This document shows positions 38,841 through 45,607 of a stretch of DNA of 64,000 nt, in pieces. Where the stretch lies: NCBI GenBank assembly GCA_014084085.1, contig NPFB01000110.1, positions 37,656 to 101,655 of the forward strand, written 5' to 3'. Position numbers and translations under genes: made by a program. The number at the start of each line of letters is the position of its first letter. Position 1 is the stretch's first letter. The notes under the pieces are model-generated. The model saw only the letters and a list, made by a program, of their open reading frames with translations, made no database searches and was not told the DNA's origin. Origin of the DNA: Hondaea fermentalgiana (Eukaryota > Sar > Bigyra > Thraustochytrida > Thraustochytriidae).

Positions 38841-40631
38841 ATGATCTCTAAACTCGAGGTGCTGCTCTCAAAAGCGCGCGACGCACGGACTCGACCTTAC
38901 TACTTTGCTGTTCGCCCGCTCCCTGCTGCGGCGAGCGCCAGTGCATCAAGACTCGCAGAAAGAGACGCAACCGGCGCTGATCATGCTGCGCTGCACCGCG
39001 TCAAGGTCAGCTTTACGGATGGCGCAGATGAGTTCTGGGAAGGCGTCTTGGAAAAAGACCATGAGCAGGAGGGCGTCCAGGACCCGGAGGAGGCAACTTC
39101 CTTCGTACAGCGCAATCTGGACCGCTTCGACCCATGCGCAAAGATCCCGCTCCGCTACAAACTGGTCAAGGATCGAAATACGGAAAACTTTACTCTTGAT
39201 GTGTCCAAGGTGTCTCAAGAAGGCGTCGCGCACCGCCGTGCGCGCGTGCCCCTCGTGCGCGTGTCAGACCCCGCGGAGGTTTCGAAAGCGCGGAGGTTAT
39301 TTTTGGACGCCGTCAGCGTGGAGCATGCAGCGAGGCGTGCCGCTGCTGCCGAACATGCCGAGGAGATGGGGAAACTACGTTCAAACTATGAGATGGCGCT
39401 GCGGAATCTGAATGACCTCGCGGATGTTGCCCAGCGGCAGCGCGAGGATCTGGTCCAAAGATTTGCGCAGGTTCTCAACTACAAGAAAGAGGCAATGCGC
39501 AAGGCTTTGGCTTCAGGGTTGGGCTTTGGCGGCGATGCTCATGAATTCGATGATCACGAAAGCCAGGATGCTCATTCTGAAGCTCTCCGTCACAGTCCAG
39601 GCGGCAACGAAGACGAAAATGATGAGGATGAGGATGACGATGACGATGACGATGGCGACGGCAAGGTACCAAGCAGCAAAGATCCCCAAGAAAGTTATCA
39701 GACAACCTTTGCCAACGCATACGAAACAACAGCAACACAGGTGTCTCCGTCGCAGAGGCGATCACACGCCTCGCCTCTTCAACGAAATGCCCGCAAGGCT
39801 AGCCTGATGGAGCCAACGGACTCTCAATCGCCGTCCAAACAGGCCACAAGACGAACGACTCCAAACCGCGTCAAACGAAGAGTACCATCATCTTCCGCGG
39901 CGCTGACGACGCTGACGGGCACTTTGTCGGAAACGATGTCGGGAACGCAGATGGAGTCTGCGTCGCTCATGCCCTCTTCGCAAACGGTGGAGAGCATGCC
40001 ACCTTGCTTTACGGAAACAACGTCTGACAAGGACCCACAGCAGAAACGATACTTTGTCTTGGCGCCCGCGAAAACAACGCGAGAACAAATTTGTATCGGG
40101 AAAGTCCGCGATTGGCGCAACAAGCGCGTTGTGGCGACAGTGTGGCGAAAGTGGCTCGAGAACAATCCGAAAAGTGTCGATCTGGATGACGTGGATCCAT
40201 ACATTCAAGAAGCGGTACGCCAGAGCGACACCGAGCGGGGCCAAGGTCTGCGCCGCACAATTTCGACACGCGGGAGTTCGCTTCGTCGCAAACGGTCCTT
40301 TCCCACGCACAAGGTGTCAGAGGGAACAAACGCGGCGACGAATGCCGCAGGATGTGCAGTAAAGAGGCCCAGGGGGGGCTCTGCGAACACTTCGGACCCG
40401 AAAACGGACAGCGCTTCGTCCTTTGCTGAACGCGACACCGCCGTGTCCAAGCAAGCTGCGCAAGCAGCGCAGGCCACGCAAGCAACGCAAGCGCAGGGTG
40501 GTGAGCATACTAGCCGTACTACTAAAGTCGGAGGTGCCAAGACATCGCTCCTTCTCTTCGCAACCTCGCAAGACGAGGACGAGGACGGCAGCGACGGGGA
40601 GGCTGGTGGCGCCTTTGGCTGGCAAATCTAG
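38841..40631 (+). CDS. XRCC4: XRCC4-like non-homologous end-joining factor
   Basis: 596 residues. The head domain (about 1-150) has strands typical of XRCC4 (RVKVSFTDGADEFWEGVLEKD, NFTLDVSKVSQEGVAHRRARVPLVRV). A long helical stalk (about 145-225) ends in QRFAQVLNYKKEAMRKAL, close to the LNEKK-type signature where XRCC4 binds DNA ligase IV. A Glu/Asp-rich acidic run (about 250-275) and a Ser/Thr/Arg-rich disordered tail follow. Near 415-465 is a conserved-looking helical piece (QICIGKVRDWRNKRVVATVWRKWL) of unknown role. XRCC4 dimers scaffold ligase IV and XLF in the nucleus. The protein is longer than human XRCC4 (336) because of the tail. The frame opens at GTG 38784; ATG 38841 is the first methionine. 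The XLF, PAXX and SAS6 folds are alternatives. Confidence 0.78.
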   Translation: MISKLEVLLSKARDARTRPYYFAVRPLPAAASASASRLAERDATGADHAALHRVKVSFTDGADEFWEGVLEKDHEQEGVQDPEEATSFVQRNLDRFDPCAKIPLRYKLVKDRNTENFTLDVSKVSQEGVAHRRARVPLVRVSDPAEVSKARRLFLDAVSVEHAARRAAAAEHAEEMGKLRSNYEMALRNLNDLADVAQRQREDLVQRFAQVLNYKKEAMRKALASGLGFGGDAHEFDDHESQDAHSEALRHSPGGNEDENDEDEDDDDDDDGDGKVPSSKDPQESYQTTFANAYETTATQVSPSQRRSHASPLQRNARKASLMEPTDSQSPSKQATRRTTPNRVKRRVPSSSAALTTLTGTLSETMSGTQMESASLMPSSQTVESMPPCFTETTSDKDPQQKRYFVLAPAKTTREQICIGKVRDWRNKRVVATVWRKWLENNPKSVDLDDVDPYIQEAVRQSDTERGQGLRRTISTRGSSLRRKRSFPTHKVSEGTNAATNAAGCAVKRPRGGSANTSDPKTDSASSFAERDTAVSKQAAQAAQATQATQAQGGEHTSRTTKVGGAKTSLLLFATSQDEDEDGSDGEAGGAFGWQI

Positions 40632-41091
40632 TTCACGGCCCATTCTTCAAAAGAACCACTAATTCATCACAAATTTGCATTTTGCCAGCGAGGCTTGCCT
40701 AGTTCATACTCCACGCCAACGCGAATACATCCAAAATGGTCGTCTTCTCCGTGCCGTGCCGTTTCTCGGTGTACCCCATGGATTATTCATTGATGGTCCA
40801 ACCTCGACGACATTGACACTGCTTGGCTTGTCAATCACCCCAATCACCAAAAATCCCTGTAAAAAAAAAGTAAAACCAACGAAAACCAAAAAAAAAAGAG
40901 CTGCGGCAGCGCAGTAGGTCTCGTGCCGTGCAACGCCGCTCTGCGGCCGCGCTGGCAACAGAGAGCTTGCGAGCGGCACAGCCTCTGGATCGCAGGCAAC
41001 AGGCGCAAGCTTCGATCTCTGGTCGGCTTAGCTTAGTTTCGCTCATAATAGTCTCAGCACTGGCAGGGCCAGTTGAAGAAGGATAGATAGG
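40632..41091. other. Intergenic region with poly-A tracts
   Basis: 3' flank of the XRCC4-like gene and 5' flank of the PUB-Ubl-AlkB-like gene. Two A-tracts at 40860-40869 and 40889-40900. No gene seen. Confidence 0.6.
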
Positions 41092-43032
41092 ATGGACGCC
41101 GACATGATGGACGCGGACAGCGACAACAACTACAACAATACGACGGGAGCCAAGCGCGCGGCGCCTGCCAGCGCGCTCGAAGACGAAGGCACCTCGCAAG
41201 GTGAAAACAGCGTCCCGAGAAGCGACGATGCGGACAGAACAGGTGCGCTTCGCGCAGAGACGGCGCCGCCGTCTCCAGCACCCTCTCCTGCGCCTTCGAC
41301 AGCGTCCTTGGCAGCAGCCTCGACAACGTCTTTGGCAGCTCAATCCACGCAAGACGACGATCCGGGTGAGGTGGAGGCAAAGCGGAGACGCGGAGACCCC
41401 GTCGTGCTTGCTCGTACTGACTCACAGGGCGGCGACCAGGACCTGATGATTATGGGCCAACCTCCAGTTATGGATGCAGGAGGGGGCAATCGTTCACCAG
41501 GCAGCAGCACGAGCAGTCGCGCAGGTGCAAATCTCGATCGTGGGGCTGATGGCAAAAGTGCACAAGGTGCAAACGCCGAGCCTACTGACGAGCTTTTGCA
41601 AGAGGTGGCCAATCAATTCTCAACCTTGCTAGATCGCGTCGAAATGCGCTGGCTGCTTGGGATCAAGACGATGATGGCGTCTCTGCGCACTCTTTTGGAG
41701 CGCGCCCGCAGCGGCGGACGCCGGGTAATTCGCGTGGATGACTTGCGCTCTACTTGCTTCGAGACTCATTTTGGGACGGTCCTCCGCCTGCTCATGGCGA
41801 TTGGGTGGCGGCCTTCCATGTCAAACATGCATGAAATCGAATTTGATGGGCAGCCCGCACGACTTCACGACGGAAGAAGCGCCGTAGACGCTGCGCTCGG
41901 TATTGTGGGGTGGATCGAAGACTGCGTGCGGCTGCGTACCGAGCCCGAGACGAGCTCTCTTTTTGCATCTTCTGCGACCAGCATGACGATGCGCGTGTAC
42001 ATTGACAAGCGTAGGCGGTCCGTCATATTTCATTTGCCCAGTTCTGCCACGGTGCAGAATCTCTTTGACGCAGTAATTGCCAAGAACCCAGTGGCCTTGC
42101 AACGCAAAAGGTTTGTTCTGTCCATGGCAGCTTTTCAGCCCGCGCATCTCCGGCGCAGTGCGGACGGAGCTCGCACGCTACGGGACGCTGGTGCGCACAA
42201 CGGAACGGTTTTGGTCGCTCAGGAGCCTGTGCGTATGCAGCACGATCCTAATGCCTCGGACGCAGGGCAACCTTTGTCAGAGGTGCTTCAGTTACGCGTG
42301 CCGGAGAGGCTCGCAGAAGATCGTTTCATGATGCAACATGAGGACGTGGCTGAGCAGGTGCGCGTGTATGTCGCGCGTGGGCTGCCCGTGAGCCAAGAAG
42401 CCATCAAGCAAATGAGCCCTGTGCGACAGCCTCACGCTCCAGTTATTCTCGTGCGGAACTATTGCAGAGACGGCGGTCGGGCCATCTTTGAAGCCATTTA
42501 CGCATCAACGCACCTTTGCAGGATGGCGCCGCTACTTCAAATTGGCGATGGTCTGCGCATGAGTTTCCCCGCGTTTTCGATGCCACTGCACGCCGACTCG
42601 TGGACAGCTCACTTTGATGCCTCATTGGCAGCGGCGTACGAAGCGCTCGAGCGCAGCGCGAGCGCTTCAGCCGAAGATAAAAACGCTGGCAAACGCATGC
42701 TCGAGGAGTGTGGGTCCGCCCCCACGGCTGGGCGAGAGGCTCAATTACAGTGCTTTGTGCACGGTTGCGCGGAGGAGCCGCGACCGGTGCTTAACAATTC
42801 GTGCAAGACGCTTATTAGCGTGGGCGAGGACGCTATTGTAATCATCAATGGGGCGCCTGTCGTCATGAGGAGTGGCGACGCGCTTGTCTTTCGAGGAACG
42901 CCCGCGCACCCTATTCATCATGGCGTTGCTGAGGTTGCAATTGGCACGCAGCCTGAGTGGGCGTCCATATATCCCTTCATGTACGGAGCTCGTTTCGTCG
43001 TGGACCTCGCACAGTTTCCGCAAGCTGCCTAA
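41092..43032 (+). CDS. PUB domain - ubiquitin-like domain - AlkB-like dioxygenase protein
   Basis: 646 residues, single exon. After a disordered leader come: a PUB-like helical domain at about 165-282 (SLRTLLERARSGGRRVIRVDD, THFGTVLRLLMAIGWRP), as in PNGase and UBX proteins that bind p97/VCP; a ubiquitin-like or UBX-type fold at about 298-378 (MRVYIDKRRRSVIFHLPSSA ... ARTLRDAGAHNGTVLVAQE); and a C-terminal AlkB-like 2-oxoglutarate/Fe(II) dioxygenase region at about 400-646. For the last I see HxD (H500, D502), the double-psi-like strand AIVIINGAP, VVMRSGDALVFRG, the distal histidine in HPIHHG (H609/H610) and an arginine at 634. The AlkB core is interrupted by an Ala/Glu-rich insert. Substrate unknown: nucleic acid or protein. 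PUB and Ubl calls rest on pattern only. Confidence 0.62.
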   Translation: MDADMMDADSDNNYNNTTGAKRAAPASALEDEGTSQGENSVPRSDDADRTGALRAETAPPSPAPSPAPSTASLAAASTTSLAAQSTQDDDPGEVEAKRRRGDPVVLARTDSQGGDQDLMIMGQPPVMDAGGGNRSPGSSTSSRAGANLDRGADGKSAQGANAEPTDELLQEVANQFSTLLDRVEMRWLLGIKTMMASLRTLLERARSGGRRVIRVDDLRSTCFETHFGTVLRLLMAIGWRPSMSNMHEIEFDGQPARLHDGRSAVDAALGIVGWIEDCVRLRTEPETSSLFASSATSMTMRVYIDKRRRSVIFHLPSSATVQNLFDAVIAKNPVALQRKRFVLSMAAFQPAHLRRSADGARTLRDAGAHNGTVLVAQEPVRMQHDPNASDAGQPLSEVLQLRVPERLAEDRFMMQHEDVAEQVRVYVARGLPVSQEAIKQMSPVRQPHAPVILVRNYCRDGGRAIFEAIYASTHLCRMAPLLQIGDGLRMSFPAFSMPLHADSWTAHFDASLAAAYEALERSASASAEDKNAGKRMLEECGSAPTAGREAQLQCFVHGCAEEPRPVLNNSCKTLISVGEDAIVIINGAPVVMRSGDALVFRGTPAHPIHHGVAEVAIGTQPEWASIYPFMYGARFVVDLAQFPQAA

Positions 43033-43271
43033 TAATAAGCTTCTTTTTGTGTGTACGTGTGCGTGTGTCTTTGTGTATGGAGTGGGTTTGGGGGTTCAAT
43101 TCCATCCAAAGCTTTCGTGTAATGCGTTATCCGATCGATGGTTGGAGGAGGAGAAAACAGAAGAAAAGGAAGAGACCCAAAAAGTATAACGTGGTCGACA
43201 AAATCTTTCGTTTGGCAGAGCTGCAGCCCGTAAATTGAACATCAAAAGCTCTTTAAATACCTAATCGTAAG

Positions 43272-45170
43272 CTAAGGTGACTGGCTCGAAGTCTCGTTGC
43301 CGAAAAGGTTTGCAGCGTACTTGCGCACATACATGTCCGCAGACTCCACCTTATCCCAGTCAATTGGAAGACGCGTGAATTCGCGCCGCGCGAGCGGAGT
43401 GTCCAGAAGGGGCGGCTCGTCCAGCACAACTTTCACAGTAGCTTCGCGACCGAGCTCCTTGACACCTTCGGCCAAGCGAGTCGTCCAAGCACGCACGGCT
43501 TGCATTGATTTAATATAGGCTTGCTCCTTTTCGGTGCCACTCACACGAGCGGTAAAGTCGGGCTTGCCCGCATCGGAACCGACGACGACAATATACTTGA
43601 GCAGGTCCTTGACGGAGGAAGCACCATCTGCGAGCTCTGTAGTCTCGGGGCGCCCGGTGACGTCGATCTTGAAGGCGTCCGGACCGAGGGTGCGTGGGGT
43701 GTCCTCAGTCGAACGCAAAAGATCACTACGCTCGCTGGGATGAAAGCGGAGGAACCTTAACGGCGCATCGATTTGCTGTGCTAGGCACTTTGTGACCTTG
43801 ACCTTGCTTGCAAGATTTTGCTCGAGCAGCAGCGAAGGAGACTCTTGCAGAGCAGCGCCATCGTCCCAGGCAAAGGTGCCCGCAGCGAGAATAAGAGCGT
43901 CAAGCGCCGGAACACGAGACCGCATGGCTACGGTGAGTCTCGCGACCTCGGGCCACGACGAACAGTCCGCTTCAGTCGTAAAGACGGCAGGCTCGACCTT
44001 GGAAGACGTGCAGGACTTTTGCAAAGGCTCGACTGCGCGGACCAGGGCCGCAGCTGCGTCCAAGCGCCCGGAGTCACGAGCTACCATCACGACAGACCAT
44101 CCTCGCGTGCGCATCTCCTTTGCCCATGCAAGACCGATACCGGACGAAGCGCCCGTAACAAGAGCGACGCGCGGTTTTTGTTCATGAAAGAGCCAGCTGG
44201 CGGCCTTGTCTCGATATGAGTCAATGTCAATCTTGGCGTTTCGTAGTTTTTGCTTCGTGGCAGCATTGAGTCGATTAGGCACGTTAAGGTCGAGCGCATA
44301 GTCCCAGCTCATGGAGCCGCGATGATCCCGAATAATGTTGCACACCTGATCGACGGTGAGCACCTTTTTCCCATCGTGACGCTCTCGCTGCGAAAAGTAT
44401 TCCGTCATGGGGAGTTTGGCGGTGGGAAAGCCGAGGTGGGATGCCTTTGCCTGGGCAGCGCCCTTTTGTTTGTTGCGATCGATCAGACCACCAATAATGT
44501 ACGCTTTGGTTGGATCGAATGCGGTAATTGTCTCTGTGGCGTCTGCGGACAGATAGACGGCATTTCCCGGGGTGTAGAGCTCGTGAAAGGGTTCGCTACG
44601 TATCGAAAAGTCTCCGATTTCTGCCCATGATGCACCGCCTCCCTGACGCTCAGCAAGCTCCTTTTGCAGCTCAGACGACATTCCTGCAAGCACAAGGCAG
44701 CTTGGTCGCCATGTCGCCCGATTTTGTCCGTAGGTACCGCTGATCTGATGGTACAAGCTCCGGCGAAGGTCACGAGGCATGTCCCCGGCAAATTCCATGT
44801 CCACGACGATGGTCGGGTTTGACTGCGCAAGCTTGGGCACAGCCTGTTTGGCATCTTTGCGGAGCGCTTGGTCGGCGCTTCGCGGATTGCTGCCCCGTGC
44901 AATAGCTTCTGCTTTGTTACGCTTGGGCGCTTGCCTGGGTTGATCGGGCGTCTTCGCCCTCTTGCGCCGTGCGATTTCCGTCCGCACGAGAGCAGCTACC
45001 TTGCGCTTGAGCGCGTTTTTGGACTCCTTGTCGGCATACTGCTCCAGAAGCGCTTTGTTTTTTTCCTCCACAAAGGCCCGCACGGCGGCGTACTCTTCGC
45101 GACGCCGCTGTTCGGCCTCGTCCACTGGCTGGTGGTGGCGGTCCTGCTCTTCGCCGCCACTACCGTCCAT
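43272..45170 (-). CDS. TRM10-type tRNA (guanine-9 N1) methyltransferase fused to a degenerate SDR
   Basis: 632 residues in one uninterrupted frame. A coiled, basic N-terminus (about 20-115, ARRKRAKTP, APKRNK) is typical of TRM10. The SPOUT domain (about 118-300) has TIVVDMEFAGDM, SGTYGQNRATWRPSCLVLAG, the SAM-site knot KAYIIGGLIDRNKQKG with conserved Asp231, TAKLPMTEYF and KKVLTVDQVCNII. From about 331 a Rossmann fold begins: RVALVTGASSGIGLAWAKEMR (TGASSGIG 339-346), LILAAG for NNAG (427-431), N452, GSDAG (531-535), and Y552 followed by S555 and M556 where catalytic lysine should stand. TRM10 methylates N1 of G9 (or A9) in tRNA. In animal mitochondria MRPP1 (TRM10) needs the SDR MRPP2. No mitochondrial presequence is evident; the N-terminus is acidic. 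It is divergent from the DHX35-like gene. Confidence 0.85.
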   Translation of the reverse strand: MDGSGGEEQDRHHQPVDEAEQRRREEYAAVRAFVEEKNKALLEQYADKESKNALKRKVAALVRTEIARRKRAKTPDQPRQAPKRNKAEAIARGSNPRSADQALRKDAKQAVPKLAQSNPTIVVDMEFAGDMPRDLRRSLYHQISGTYGQNRATWRPSCLVLAGMSSELQKELAERQGGGASWAEIGDFSIRSEPFHELYTPGNAVYLSADATETITAFDPTKAYIIGGLIDRNKQKGAAQAKASHLGFPTAKLPMTEYFSQRERHDGKKVLTVDQVCNIIRDHRGSMSWDYALDLNVPNRLNAATKQKLRNAKIDIDSYRDKAASWLFHEQKPRVALVTGASSGIGLAWAKEMRTRGWSVVMVARDSGRLDAAAALVRAVEPLQKSCTSSKVEPAVFTTEADCSSWPEVARLTVAMRSRVPALDALILAAGTFAWDDGAALQESPSLLLEQNLASKVKVTKCLAQQIDAPLRFLRFHPSERSDLLRSTEDTPRTLGPDAFKIDVTGRPETTELADGASSVKDLLKYIVVVGSDAGKPDFTARVSGTEKEQAYIKSMQAVRAWTTRLAEGVKELGREATVKVVLDEPPLLDTPLARREFTRLPIDWDKVESADMYVRKYAANLFGNETSSQSP

Positions 45171-45607
45171 GGTGATGCCGCCGAGGTTCCTAATGCGCGA
45201 AGCGCCTGCCCGGGCTCGGGCCTTCCGTGCGGCGAGCCCTAGCGTGGTGCAAGTACTCTCTTCGCGCGCTTCGCAAGCTTTGCTCTCGAGGTTTGCTGTG
45301 CCCAGCGAGCGCCGCGGGTATACAACTCATCCTTATCGCCCGACTGTATCGCCTGGTATACTATACGTAAAGAACGCGTGGCCAAAGGTCGCCAAAGGCC
45401 AAGATAGCCCAAGACCAAGACCAAGGCCAAGACCAAGAAAGGTCAGACCGGCCAAGACCAGGCAAGACCAAGGCCAAGACCAGGAGCAAGGCACGATCAG
45501 CAACACCGGCCCGGGCACGCACGTCGAGGGCGCTGGGCTCCTTTACAGGAAAGAATCTGACGACGTGTAAAAGAGACGGCGCGGAGACTGGCGACGACGG
45601 TGGTCCA
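45171..45607. other. Divergent upstream region with AAGACC/AAGGCC repeats
   Basis: 437 bases between two head-to-head starts. An imperfect hexamer array (45381-45490) built from CCAAGA and CCAAGG units fills the middle. A shared promoter is plausible. Confidence 0.6.
45381..45490. repeat. Imperfect CCAAGA/CCAAGG hexamer array
   Basis: About 15 diverged 6-base units in the divergent promoter region of the TRM10-SDR and DHX35-like genes. Unlike the tetranucleotide arrays it keeps a period of three, but no long conserved frame runs through it. Confidence 0.75.

Noticed and set aside
40860..40900. A-tracts suggesting a retroposed poly-A tail
   Set aside because: Two short A-runs interrupted by mixed sequence, with no target-site duplication or upstream retrocopy seen.
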